Source of the DNA: Actinomycetota bacterium
GTDB taxonomy: Bacteria > Actinomycetota > Thermoleophilia > Solirubrobacterales > Solirubrobacteraceae
Assembly: GCA_005888335.1 (NCBI GenBank)
Contig: VAWY01000128.1
Coordinates: 1-64,000, forward strand
Direction of reading: 5' to 3'
DNA length: 64,000 bases
In this document: positions 7,825 through 16,147 of the stretch, piece by piece
How positions within the stretch are numbered: position 1 is the stretch's first letter
How the letters are laid out: every line of letters starts with the position of its first letter
Translations under genes and position numbers: made by a program
Notes under the pieces: generated by a model
Database searches by the model: none
The model's input: the letters and a program-made list of their open reading frames with translations, nothing else
Told to the model about the DNA's origin: nothing

Positions 7825-9017
7825 ACGCCGTTGACGCTGCCGTAGACCGGCTCGCCGTCGAGGCGTAGGCCGGCCATCCGCGGCGCGAGGAACGCGAGCG
7901 CCTCCTGCAGTTCGGCCCGCGCCAGGTTGGCGCCGAGGCAATAGTGCACGCCGGCGCCGAAGGTCAGCGGCTTGTGCGTCCCCCGGTCGGCGGTGATGTC
8001 GAGCTCGTCCGGCGCCTCGATGACGTCGTCGGCGCGATTGGCCGCGCAGCTGGCGACCATGACCAGCGTCCCCTCGGGGAACGTGACGTCGCGATAGACG
8101 ACCTCCTCGCGCGTGATGCGCGCCGTGAACGGCGTGATCGGCTCGTAGCGCAGGACCTCGTCGACGGCCTGCCCGACGAGCTCCGGTCGCGAGGCGAGCA
8201 GCGCCCACTGGCCGGGGTGCTCCGCGAACAGGCGAATCGCGTGGGCGAGCTGGCTCTGCGTCGTGTCGACCCCGCCGACGAGCACGTTGAGGACGAGGTT
8301 GACGAGCTCGTCGTCCGACAGCCGGTCGCCCTCGTAGCGCGCGGCGATCAGGGTCGAGATCAGGTCGTCGCTGGGCGTCTGGCGACATCCGTGTCGCCGG
8401 CGCCGGTGCGCGAGCAGCTCGCCCGCCCACTCGTAGAACTCCGCGCACGCCTGCTCGATGCGCTCGCGCTCGGTCATCAGGCTCGGCCCGTCGAACTGGC
8501 GCTGGATCCAGTTCGACCACTCGTGCAGCCGCGGCGCGTCGGACAGCGGCGCGCCCATCACCGTGGCGATCGTCAGCGACGGATAGGGCTTGGCGAAGGC
8601 CTCGACGAACTCGCACCGCCCCGCCGGGGCGACGGCCGCGAACAGCTCCTCCAGGAAGCGGCGCATCGCGCCGCGCCAGCGGTCGGCCGCGCGCGGCGTG
8701 AAGGCCGGGTTGACGAGGTTGCGCAGCCGCGAGTGCACCGCGCCGTCGAGGTGCAGGATGTTGCGTTCCATCTCCTCGCGCAGCGGCCCCGACTCGACGC
8801 CGAACAGCTCGGCGATCTTCATGCCGGGAAACGTCGCCGCGCGCGTGCGCAAGAAGAACGCGCACGACTCGCGGTCGAGCACCACGTAGCCGAACGGCGC
8901 GGCCGCCAGCCACGTCTGCGCGCGCAGCTCGCGCATCGTCTCGTGGAAGCGCGGACCCCGCAGCGCGGGATCCATCACGTCGAGCGCCGGAAGCTCCAAC
9001 TCGGTGACAAGTGCCAT
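7761..9017 (-). CDS. Cytochrome P450
   Basis: 418 residues from the ATG at 9017, preceded directly by CTGGAG; a TTG at 9035 is an alternative. Hallmarks are present: I-helix LVGGVDTTQSQ (oxygen-binding groove with acid-Thr pair), EVLR (ExxR) and the heme loop FGAGVHYCLGANLARAE with axial C360. A soluble bacterial P450 of normal length, substrate unknown. It stands divergent to a WS/DGAT gene, which makes a lipid or fatty-acid substrate plausible but unproven. No ferredoxin gene is adjacent. Its 3' end overlaps the convergent CxC protein gene. Confidence 0.95.
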   Translation of the reverse strand: MALVTELELPALDVMDPALRGPRFHETMRELRAQTWLAAAPFGYVVLDRESCAFFLRTRAATFPGMKIAELFGVESGPLREEMERNILHLDGAVHSRLRNLVNPAFTPRAADRWRGAMRRFLEELFAAVAPAGRCEFVEAFAKPYPSLTIATVMGAPLSDAPRLHEWSNWIQRQFDGPSLMTERERIEQACAEFYEWAGELLAHRRRRHGCRQTPSDDLISTLIAARYEGDRLSDDELVNLVLNVLVGGVDTTQSQLAHAIRLFAEHPGQWALLASRPELVGQAVDEVLRYEPITPFTARITREEVVYRDVTFPEGTLVMVASCAANRADDVIEAPDELDITADRGTHKPLTFGAGVHYCLGANLARAELQEALAFLAPRMAGLRLDGEPVYGSVNGVYGLDALPVAWGSSPGGNGAP

Positions 9018-9115
9018 CTCCAGGGAGTTTCCCAACCGCCAACACGGGCCGTTCCATCATTGCTACGGTCGCTCGTCGAGGGAGCAGGCCCCCAACCCCC
9101 CTGGAGGGAGGCACG

Positions 9116-10582
9116 ATGGCGGATGCACGTCTATCGCCGCTCGACGCGTCGTTCTTAGAAGTCGAGAGCGCGACGGCCCATATGCACGTCGGCTGGGCCG
9201 CGGTCTTCGAACCGCCGGCGCACGGCCCGCGCCCGAATTTCGATCAGCTGCGCGACCACATCGCCTCGCGGATCGGCCGCGCGCCGCGCTATCGCCAGCG
9301 TCTGGCGCCGGTCCCCCTCGGCGTCAGCGAGCCGGCGTGGGTGGATGACCCCGACTTCGACATCGACCGCCACCTGGTGCACGCCCGCTCCGGCGACCTC
9401 GACGCGATCGTCGACGCCGTGATGTCGGTGCCGCTGGAGCGCAAGCGTCCGCTGTGGGAGATGTGGATCGCCGACGAGCTCGACGACGGCACGATCGGGC
9501 TGGTCGGCAAGGCGCACCACTGCATGGTCGACGGGATCGCCGCCGTCGAGCTGGCGACGCTGCTGCTCGACGCCGAGCCGGTGCCGCCCGTCGTCGACGG
9601 CGAGGGCTGGTCGCCGCGCCCGGCGCCCGGACCCCTCGAGCTGCTCCTCGACGGGCTGGCCCACCGCACCATCCAGGGCACCCGCCTGGCCTTCGCGCCG
9701 CTGGCCCTCCTGCGCAGGCCGGGCCGCGTCTTCCAGCTGCCCGACCTCGGCGCGCGGATGGCGCGGACGTTGTCCCGCGTGGCCTTCCCGCTGGCCCCCG
9801 CCAGCGCGCTGAACCGCCCGAGCTCGCCGCTGCGCCACCTGGCCTCGCTGCGCCGGCCGCTCGACGACCTGCGCACGATCAAGGAGCGCACGGGGACGAC
9901 GGTCAACGACGTCGTGCTCGCGGCGTGCGCCGGCGGCCTGTGCGGCTACCTGTCCGAGCGCGGCGACGAGCCGATCTCGCTGAAGACGATGGTCCCGGTC
10001 AACGTGCGCGACGACGGCGCCGAGGGCGCCCTGGGCAACCGCATCTCGTTCATGTTCGTCGAGCTGCCGTGCCACGACCTCGACCCGCTGCGGCGCCTGG
10101 CATCCGTCCACCAGGCGACGTCGCTGCGCAAGGCCGAGGGCGATCCGCGCGGGACCGACAAGACGCTGCAGGCGCTCGCGTATGCACCCTCACCCGTGCA
10201 GAAGATGGTGTCGCACCTCGTATCGAGCCCGCGCACGTTCAACCTGGTCATCTCGAACATCCCCGGCCCGCGCATCCCGCTGTACCTGCGCGGCTGCCAG
10301 CTGCTCGAGAGCTACCCGGTCGTCCCGCTCGCCCAGGATCACGCCCTCTCGATCGGGATGACCACCGTGCAGGACGACGCCTGCTTCGGCTTCTACGTCG
10401 ACCGCAAGGTGCTGCCCGACGCGGACGATCTGCCCGCGCACGTCGACGCGGCGATCGACGAGCTCCTCGAGCTGACCGACCGCTCGCCGGCGCCGGCGCC
10501 CGCGGCGGAGGAGCCCGAGCGCGCGCCCGAGCCCGAGCCCGAGCCCGAGCCGGAGCCCACGCCCGAGCTCACACCCGTGTAG
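9116..10582 (+). CDS. Wax ester synthase / diacylglycerol acyltransferase (WS/DGAT)
   Basis: 488 residues with a strong ribosome site (GGAGGGAGG, 5 nt before ATG). The N-terminus MADARLSPLDASFLEVESAT is family-typical. The catalytic motif HHxxxDG is at H134-H135...D139 (KAHHCMVDGIAAVE). The C-terminal domain has NDVVLAACAGGL and NLVISNIPGP. It transfers acyl-CoA to diacylglycerol or fatty alcohols to make storage lipid at the membrane. The last ~40 residues are a low-complexity acidic Pro tail with repeated Glu-Pro, not part of the enzyme fold. Divergent from the P450 gene. Neighbouring lipid genes (fadD, fadAB, acyltransferase) fit a lipid-storing organism. Confidence 0.95.
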   Translation: MADARLSPLDASFLEVESATAHMHVGWAAVFEPPAHGPRPNFDQLRDHIASRIGRAPRYRQRLAPVPLGVSEPAWVDDPDFDIDRHLVHARSGDLDAIVDAVMSVPLERKRPLWEMWIADELDDGTIGLVGKAHHCMVDGIAAVELATLLLDAEPVPPVVDGEGWSPRPAPGPLELLLDGLAHRTIQGTRLAFAPLALLRRPGRVFQLPDLGARMARTLSRVAFPLAPASALNRPSSPLRHLASLRRPLDDLRTIKERTGTTVNDVVLAACAGGLCGYLSERGDEPISLKTMVPVNVRDDGAEGALGNRISFMFVELPCHDLDPLRRLASVHQATSLRKAEGDPRGTDKTLQALAYAPSPVQKMVSHLVSSPRTFNLVISNIPGPRIPLYLRGCQLLESYPVVPLAQDHALSIGMTTVQDDACFGFYVDRKVLPDADDLPAHVDAAIDELLELTDRSPAPAPAAEEPERAPEPEPEPEPEPTPELTPV

Positions 10583-10595
10583 CGCTTCGCACCAG

Positions 10596-11075
10596 CTACT
10601 CCTCGTGCTGCGGCACGACGAGCACCGGCAGGTGCGCGTGGCGCAGCACGGCGTGCGACGTGCTGCCCAGCAGGCGCGAGCGCAGGCCGGTGAGCCCGCG
10701 TGAGCCCAGCACCAGCACGTCGGCGCCGCGCTGAGTCGCGAGGTGCACGAGCGTCTCGGCGACGTTGACCTCGTCGGCCACGGCGATCGGCTCGGCGTCG
10801 AATCCGAGCGAGCGGGCGAGCTCGGCGCCCTCGGCGGCGACGCGCTCAGCGTGGGCGTGCACCGCCTCGTCGACCTCGAGCGCGGTCTCGACGTCGAGCG
10901 GGCCGGGCGACATGCCGAACTCCGTCGAGGGCATGATCGTCGAGACGGCGAGGCCCTCCTCCCACACCGTCGCCACGATGGCGCGTCGCGGACCGAGCAG
11001 CCGCGCAACGACCCGCATCGCGTGCGCCGACGCCGGGGAGCCGTCGTAGGCCAGGAGGATCGGCCGGTCGGTCAC
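10596..11075 (-). CDS. Universal stress protein, UspA family (second)
   Basis: 159 residues from a GTG start (VTDRPILLAYDGSPASAH). The ATP-binding pattern GSRGLTGLRSRLLGSTSHAV is present near residues 125-145. It differs in sequence and C-terminus (LPVLVVPQHEE) from the UspA at 5.4 kb, so the two are not recent copies. Convergent with the WS/DGAT gene, 13 bp between stops. Role from family: ATP-binding stress protein in the cytoplasm. Confidence 0.92.
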   Translation of the reverse strand: MTDRPILLAYDGSPASAHAMRVVARLLGPRRAIVATVWEEGLAVSTIMPSTEFGMSPGPLDVETALEVDEAVHAHAERVAAEGAELARSLGFDAEPIAVADEVNVAETLVHLATQRGADVLVLGSRGLTGLRSRLLGSTSHAVLRHAHLPVLVVPQHEE

Positions 11076-11101
11076 CGGCGCCGAGTCTAAAAGCGCGGCC
11101 G

Positions 11102-12244
11102 CTACGGCGCGCCGGACACTGGAGCGGGATAGGGCACAAGCTGCCCGTTTGCCAGCGTGGCCGTGACCGACGTCGCCCGGGTACCGGCCATGAGGCCGAC
11201 GCCGGTCTTCAGCGACGAGTCGACGTAGATGTGGGTGTTGATGCCCGCGGCCTGGCGTTGCGACCCGACGGGATCGCCCGCGAGCGTGTTGGTGCCCGAG
11301 CCCGAGTCGCCGGGCGTGATCGCGCCGAAGAACGTGAAGTACGTGGACCGCCAGGTGATCGCGGTGCCGGTCCGGGGCGTGCCGCCGGCGCCAACGCCCG
11401 CGCCGTGCCCGTAGTGGACGACCTGCTGGACGAGCAGCGGGTCCGGGGTAAGCGCGACCTGGCCGCGCGAGAGGTTCGTGGAGACCACCTCGCCCGTGCG
11501 CGTGTAGATCCCGAACGGGCCGCCCCAGAAGGCCATCGTCGGCGAGACGAGGCTCTGGTAGGCCGGGTCGACGGAGATCAGCGCCCAGTCCTTGCCGATC
11601 CCGGCGTCGCCGGTGCTCTTGGAGAACCTGCCGAAGTCGATGAGCACGGGGACGGGGGCGCCCCTTTCGGTGTGGTTGCCCACGGCGCCGATCACCGTCC
11701 CGATGTCGCCGGTCTTGCCGCAGTGCCCAGCGGTGCTGATCTGGTACGCGCCGGGCGAGCCGTAGACGTGGGCCATGCTGCACCAGCCGACGCTGTTGGG
11801 CGTGATGAGCAGCAGCCAGGCGCCCGGGCGGATCCCGAAGAAGCCGGCGCCCGCGTAGCTGACCAGGCCCGGGCCGGCCGCCGAGCCGCTGGACGGCGGC
11901 GGCTTGTTGCCGCCCCGCCGGCTCGCCCCGAGGCGGACCATCCGGCCGTCCGGGTAGACCGCCGTGGGGACCGAGTAGCGGTGCCGGGTCAGCACGCGCT
12001 TGGGCGGCAGCCCCATCAGCGCGAGGTCGCGGTCGGTGAGGTCGAAGCGCATGGGCGCCCACGTGCCCTGCGGATGGTGGGCGAGGAGCTGGTCGACCCA
12101 GTCGGCGCGCAGCTGGTCCAGGCGCGCGCTCGGAATGTGGAGCTCCCCGATGCGGACGAGGCGGGCCTGGGCGGCGCCGGTGGCCGCCGGCGCCGCGGCG
12201 AGCGTGAGCGCTGCGACGGCGAGCGCGGCACGACGACGTGTCAC
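11102..12244 (-). CDS. Secreted trypsin-fold serine protease-like protein
   Basis: 380 residues from a GTG with GGGAGGGACCAC just upstream. Signal peptide MTRRRAALAVAALTLAAAPA. The middle carries STAGHCGKTG (H174) and ITPGDSGSGTNT (S314), the His and Ser boxes of chymotrypsin-fold proteases; the Asp is probably in GKDWALISVD. About 130 residues precede the protease part. Many related actinobacterial proteins are annotated only as secreted S1-like proteins, and activity is not proven. It sits downstream of nothing obvious; the next gene on the other strand starts 136 bp away. Confidence 0.82.
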   Translation of the reverse strand: MTRRRAALAVAALTLAAAPAATGAAQARLVRIGELHIPSARLDQLRADWVDQLLAHHPQGTWAPMRFDLTDRDLALMGLPPKRVLTRHRYSVPTAVYPDGRMVRLGASRRGGNKPPPSSGSAAGPGLVSYAGAGFFGIRPGAWLLLITPNSVGWCSMAHVYGSPGAYQISTAGHCGKTGDIGTVIGAVGNHTERGAPVPVLIDFGRFSKSTGDAGIGKDWALISVDPAYQSLVSPTMAFWGGPFGIYTRTGEVVSTNLSRGQVALTPDPLLVQQVVHYGHGAGVGAGGTPRTGTAITWRSTYFTFFGAITPGDSGSGTNTLAGDPVGSQRQAAGINTHIYVDSSLKTGVGLMAGTRATSVTATLANGQLVPYPAPVSGAP

Positions 12245-12379
12245 GTGGTCCCTCCCCCTGTCGAACAACCACCACTTTCGGGCGCTGCGGCGCCGCGTCG
12301 CGGTGCTTCCCGGCGCGGGCCATGGCGAAACGGTGCCGTTCACGGAGAGCCGACCGGCGGTAGGGTCACACTGAGCGGC

Positions 12380-13621
12380 ATGACCGACGTTGCGACGAGG
12401 ACCCCGGACGAGCTGCGCGCCCTGAGCCGGCTGACCTTCGACGAGCTGGGCTCGGCTACCGGCGGGATCGGCGGCATGCACCGGGCGATCGCCGACCGCG
12501 TCTTCCGTGCGGTCGGGCCGAGCGCCCGCACGGTCGAGGTCGCCCACCATGCGATCTCGGGCGGCGTCTACGCCGCGCTGCGCGGCGCCGCCGGGCTGGC
12601 CGGCCGGGCCGCCGACGTCGCGCTCGAGTCGCGCAGCGCGCCGCCGGACCGGGCGCTGTCGACGACGCCCCGCGGAGCGGCCGCGCTCGCCGCGATCAAC
12701 GGCCTGATCGGCGACGAGCTCGAGCGCCAGGGCAGCGAGCTGCACCAGCCGATGGCCGTGCGCATCCGCGGCCGCGTCGTGGCGCCGGAGCGCGACGCGC
12801 TCGCGCGCGCCTTCCCGGCCGCCACGCCCCGCCTCGCCGTCTTCGTGCACGGCCTCATGGAGACCGAGTTCGCCTGGCGGCTCGGCGCGCGCGAGACCGG
12901 CGAGACGTACGGCACGCGCCTCGCGCGCGACCTCGGCTACACGCCCGTCTACCTGCGCTACAACACCGGCCGCCACGTCTCGGAGAACGGCCGGTCGCTC
13001 GCCGAGGCGCTCGAGGCGGTCGTCGCCGCGTGGCCGGTCGAGATCGAGACGATCGCGCTGATCGGCCACTCGATGGGCGGTCTGGTGGCGCGCAGCGCGT
13101 GCTACCGGGCGAGCGAGGACGGCGCGGCGTGGGTGCGCCACGTGCGCCACGTCGTCTCGCTCGGCACGCCGCACATGGGCGCGCCGCTCGAGCAGGCCGT
13201 GCACGTGGCCGCCGCGGCGCTGAGCGCCGTGCCCGAGACGCGCCCGTTCGGCGCGTTCCTGCGCCGGCGCAGCGCGGGCATCCGCGACCTGCGCCAGGGC
13301 TCGCTGGTCGACGAGGATTGGCAGGGTCGCGATCCCGACGCCCTGCGCGCGGCGGCGTGCCGCGAGGTGCCGCTGCTCGACGGGGCGACGCACTGCTTCG
13401 TGGCCGCGACCGTCACGCGCAGCGCGCGCCACCCGGTCGGGCGCCTGATCGGCGACACCCTGGTCCTGATGCCCAGCGCGTCAGGGCGCAGCCGGACGCG
13501 CCGGATCCCGTTCCGCGACGAGGACGGGCTGCACGTCGGCGGCACGCACCACCTCGCGCTGCTCAACCACCAAGCGGTGTACGAGCGACTTTCGGCGTGG
13601 CTTTCTTCGGCTTCTTCGTGA
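12380..13621 (+). CDS. Alpha/beta hydrolase (lipase-like, PGAP1-type)
   Basis: 413 residues. An N-terminal helical region of ~130 residues precedes the hydrolase core: FVHGLMETE (oxyanion hole region), nucleophile elbow LIGHSMGGLVARSA with S231, LGTPHMGAPLE, and a late His in GGTHHLALLNHQAVYERL. The GTPHxG pattern is typical of lipases/acyl hydrolases acting on lipid esters. No signal peptide. The 3' end overlaps the convergent metallophosphoesterase gene by 59 bp. Substrate unknown. Confidence 0.88.
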   Translation: MTDVATRTPDELRALSRLTFDELGSATGGIGGMHRAIADRVFRAVGPSARTVEVAHHAISGGVYAALRGAAGLAGRAADVALESRSAPPDRALSTTPRGAAALAAINGLIGDELERQGSELHQPMAVRIRGRVVAPERDALARAFPAATPRLAVFVHGLMETEFAWRLGARETGETYGTRLARDLGYTPVYLRYNTGRHVSENGRSLAEALEAVVAAWPVEIETIALIGHSMGGLVARSACYRASEDGAAWVRHVRHVVSLGTPHMGAPLEQAVHVAAAALSAVPETRPFGAFLRRRSAGIRDLRQGSLVDEDWQGRDPDALRAAACREVPLLDGATHCFVAATVTRSARHPVGRLIGDTLVLMPSASGRSRTRRIPFRDEDGLHVGGTHHLALLNHQAVYERLSAWLSSASS

Positions 13622-14579
13622 CGGTCTGAGCCGCCGCCGCCGGGGCGACGGTGCCGCCGGCATGGCACGTCCCGGAGCCCGCGTCGGTGAAGACGCGGCC
13701 CGCCTCGGGGACGAACTGGAAGTCGTAGCCCGTCGGGTGCATGGTGAGCTTCAGGACGCCGAAGGAGTCGAAGTTGCGGACCTGGCTGCCGATCCGGCCG
13801 AGCGCCCGGCCGGCGTGGTCGTCGCCGCCGGTGCCGACGATGATCTCGCGCATGCCCCGGGCGTTGTCGACGTTGCCGGCCTTGTCGAGCGCGGCCAAGC
13901 GCTCGTAGGAGTGCTTGTGGGCGACCAGGACGAGGTCCGCCCCGGCGTCGTAGAGGTCGTTCCAGATCGGCGCCATCGCCGCGGCGTTGGTGACGATGGT
14001 GGAGCCCGACGAGAAGCGCGGCTCGTGCCAGAAGGCCAGCGTGCACAGCGCCGGGTGCGCGGCCAGGTCCTGGCGGACCCAGGCCTCCTCGGCCCCGCCG
14101 GCGTTGCACGCGGTGCCGATGAAGTTGCACTCGCTGTTGAGCGCGAGCACGTGCCAGCCGCCGAGATCGAACGAATACCACCCCTGACCGCGGGTGCCGG
14201 CGCGCGCGCCGAAGTACGAGAAGTAGCCCGACGCGCCGGTCGAGCCGTACTCGTGGTTGCCCGGGACCGGGAAGCTGATCCCCTTGTACACGCCCCACGT
14301 CTTGGCGAAGACGGCGTTGTAGTTCGTGAGGCTGCCGGTGTTGTACTGGTTGTCGCCCAGAGGGAGAACGGCGTTGACGGCGCCGATGAGCGCGGCGGTG
14401 CGCTTCTGGGCGCAGTGCGTGGCGTCGCCGTTGCCGCCGAAGAAGAACGGGCTCGTGGGGGCGCAGGCGATGTCACCGGCGGCGGCGAGCACGGGGTCGG
14501 CGGGCGCCGGCGCGGCGCCGACGAGGCCGAGCGCGGTGGCGGCCAGAGCGGAGAGCGCCAGGCGGCGGATCGGGATCAT
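13563..14579 (-). CDS. Secreted metallophosphoesterase
   Basis: 338 residues with signal peptide MIPIRRLALSALAATALGLV. Calcineurin-like metal motifs are present: AAAGDIAC, LPLGDNQY, VPGNHEYG, FWHEP and LVAHKHSYER. This is the layout of secreted purple-acid-phosphatase-like enzymes. The C-terminal ~25 residues are Lys/Pro/Ala-rich. Its start is divergent from soxR, with a SoxR-type box between them, so redox control is possible. The 3' end overlaps the convergent hydrolase gene. Confidence 0.9.
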   Translation of the reverse strand: MIPIRRLALSALAATALGLVGAAPAPADPVLAAAGDIACAPTSPFFFGGNGDATHCAQKRTAALIGAVNAVLPLGDNQYNTGSLTNYNAVFAKTWGVYKGISFPVPGNHEYGSTGASGYFSYFGARAGTRGQGWYSFDLGGWHVLALNSECNFIGTACNAGGAEEAWVRQDLAAHPALCTLAFWHEPRFSSGSTIVTNAAAMAPIWNDLYDAGADLVLVAHKHSYERLAALDKAGNVDNARGMREIIVGTGGDDHAGRALGRIGSQVRNFDSFGVLKLTMHPTGYDFQFVPEAGRVFTDAGSGTCHAGGTVAPAAAAQTVTKKPKKATPKVARTPLGG

Positions 14580-14681
14580 CCGTCCTAGCCCTACCGGGAG
14601 GCCCGACGGCGAGTCAAGCAGGGCGCGTCTTTCGTGAGCCTGCCAACCACGAGCTAACGCGCGACACAACCGCCAGCTATC

Positions 14682-14695
14682 TCAAGTGCACTTGA
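14682..14695. promoter_or_regulatory. SoxR-type operator
   Basis: The 14 bp TCAAGTGCACTTGA is a perfect palindrome, extended on the left to CTCAAG. It matches the CCTCAAG-N4-CTTGAGG pattern of known SoxR boxes, which act between the -35 and -10 elements. It lies 14 bp before the soxR start and in the divergent region shared with the metallophosphoesterase gene. Confidence 0.8.
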
Positions 14696-14708
14696 AGTGA
14701 GGTCGCGG

Positions 14709-15179
14709 ATGTGGTGCGATCGCGTGGTGTCCGAGCTGCTCACGATCGGCGCCGTCGCGGCCCGCACCGGCGTCGCGGCGTCGGCCCTGCGCTTCTACGA
14801 AGAGCAGGGGCTGATCAGCTCGACGCGCACCTCGGCCGGCCACCGGCGCTACGCGCGCCCGGTGATCAGGCGCGTGGCGTTCATCGTCTTCGCGCAGCGC
14901 GTCGGGCTGAGCCTGGACGAGATCGGCGACGAGCTCGCCAAGCTGCCCGCCGACCGCGTCCCGCGCCGGGGCGACTGGTCCCGGCTGTCGCGCGCGTGGA
15001 GCGAGCGCATCGACGAGCGGATCGCCGAGCTCGAGCGGCTCAAGGCCGGCCTGACCGACTGCATCGGCTGCGGCTGCCTCTCGCTCGATCGCTGCCGGCT
15101 GGCCAACCCGGGCGACCGCGCCGCCGCCCGCGGTCCCGGGCCGCGCTACTGGCTCGGCGACCCGCGCCCGGCCACGTGA
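14709..15179 (+). CDS. soxR: Redox-sensing MerR-family activator SoxR
   Basis: 156 residues from the ATG at 14709, with GTGAGG 6 nt upstream; a GTG at 14727 (VSELLTIG) is an alternative. The N-terminal MerR helix-turn-helix (LTIGAVAARTGVAASALRFY) and dimer helix are followed by the cluster motif CIGCGCLSLDRC, the C-x2-C-x-C-x5-C ligands of the SoxR [2Fe-2S] centre, so it is a true SoxR and not a generic MerR. In actinobacteria SoxR responds to redox-active compounds. The box just upstream suggests autoregulation. The gene overlaps the convergent CMD gene by 34 bp. Confidence 0.95.
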   Translation: MWCDRVVSELLTIGAVAARTGVAASALRFYEEQGLISSTRTSAGHRRYARPVIRRVAFIVFAQRVGLSLDEIGDELAKLPADRVPRRGDWSRLSRAWSERIDERIAELERLKAGLTDCIGCGCLSLDRCRLANPGDRAAARGPGPRYWLGDPRPAT

Positions 15180-15736
15180 GGCGCGAAGCGCGCGGCCCAG
15201 GCCTCGCGCTCGATCCCGACGCCGTTGCAGACGAAGCTGATGAGGTGGTACCAGCCGGCGGTGACGATCAGCTCGAGGATCTGCCGCTCGTCGAACAGCT
15301 TCGCCAGCTGCGCCCACAGGTCGTCGGAGACCGTGCTCGTCTCGTGCAGCTCGTCGGCGAGCCGGAAGACCGCGGACTGCTCCGCGTCCCAGCACGGGTC
15401 GTCCCACGAGCCGTGGACGGTCGAGTCGAGCTGCTCGTCGCTGAACCCCAGCGGCTTGCCGAAGCCCACCACGTGCACCCCCCACTCGTACTCGGCGCCT
15501 GTCAGCCCGCACGTGCGGTGGATCATCACCTCGCGCAGCGGCGCCGGAACGGTCGCCGTGCCGCCGAGGATGCCTGCGCCGAGCGGCCGCATCCGGCTGG
15601 CGAGCTCGTCGTGGACGACGAGCGTGCGGAACAGACGCAGCGGCTCCATCGGGCTGCCGGGCGGCATCCACTTGGTCAGCGCGGCCTCGATGCCGGGCGG
15701 ATACGGCGGCTCCAGCGGGGCGATGCGGGGTGACAT
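15146..15736 (-). CDS. Carboxymuconolactone decarboxylase-family (AhpD-like) protein
   Basis: 196 residues. The region LREVMIHRTCGLTGAEYEWGVHVVGFGKPLG aligns with the CMD/AhpD helical domain; the usual C-x2-C is reduced here (RTCGLTGAEYEWGVH), so a peroxidase disulfide is not evident. The family includes gamma-carboxymuconolactone decarboxylase and AhpD peroxidase partners; this member cannot be assigned. Divergent from an HxlR regulator with a 63 bp gap containing two direct repeats, a typical regulator-target pair. Overlaps soxR at its 3' end. Confidence 0.88.
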   Translation of the reverse strand: MSPRIAPLEPPYPPGIEAALTKWMPPGSPMEPLRLFRTLVVHDELASRMRPLGAGILGGTATVPAPLREVMIHRTCGLTGAEYEWGVHVVGFGKPLGFSDEQLDSTVHGSWDDPCWDAEQSAVFRLADELHETSTVSDDLWAQLAKLFDERQILELIVTAGWYHLISFVCNGVGIEREAWAARFAPHVAGRGSPSQ

Positions 15737-15749
15737 GAGTAGGCTCCCT

Positions 15750-15784
15750 GCTTCGATTTTGGCAGCAGGCTAGCGCTTCGATTT
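15750..15784. promoter_or_regulatory. Paired 10-bp direct repeats, candidate HxlR operator
   Basis: GCTTCGATTT occurs at 15750-15759 and again at 15775-15784, a 25 bp period, in the only 63 bp between the divergent CMD and HxlR genes. Direct-repeat spacing near two helical turns suits a dimeric winged-helix regulator. No experimental basis; inference. Confidence 0.45.
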
Positions 15785-15799
15785 CCGAGGCGCAAGGCC

Positions 15800-16147
15800 A
15801 TGAAGGAACAGCGCCCCGACATCCCGAAGCCCGGCCGCGCCGTGCGCGGCTCGACGACCGGCACGCCGATCATGGCGCTGCTCGACCTGCTCGGCCGGCG
15901 CTGGGCGCTGCGGGTGATCTGGGAGCTGCGCGACGAGCCGCTGCTGTTCCGCGCCCTGCAGGAGCGCTGCGACGGCATGTCGTCGAGCGTGCTCAACCAG
16001 CGAGTGCGAGAGCTGCGGTCGGCCGGGATCGTGGACCTCGGCCAGCGCGGCTACGAGCTCACGCGCGAGGGGCGGCGCCTGCTCGATGCGTTCGCGCCGA
16101 TCAACGCCTGGGCGGAGCGCTGGGCGGAGCGCGAGCGGCGCCGGTGA
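15800..16147 (+). CDS. HxlR-family winged-helix regulator
   Basis: 115 residues. The core ALLDLLGRRWALRVIWELRD and LNQRVRELRSAGIVD is the HxlR winged helix; no sensing domain beyond it is visible. The family contains redox- or metabolite-responsive repressors. It is divergent from the CMD-family gene, which is its likely target. Its 3' end overlaps the convergent hydrolase by 47 bp. Confidence 0.92.
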   Translation: MKEQRPDIPKPGRAVRGSTTGTPIMALLDLLGRRWALRVIWELRDEPLLFRALQERCDGMSSSVLNQRVRELRSAGIVDLGQRGYELTREGRRLLDAFAPINAWAERWAERERRR

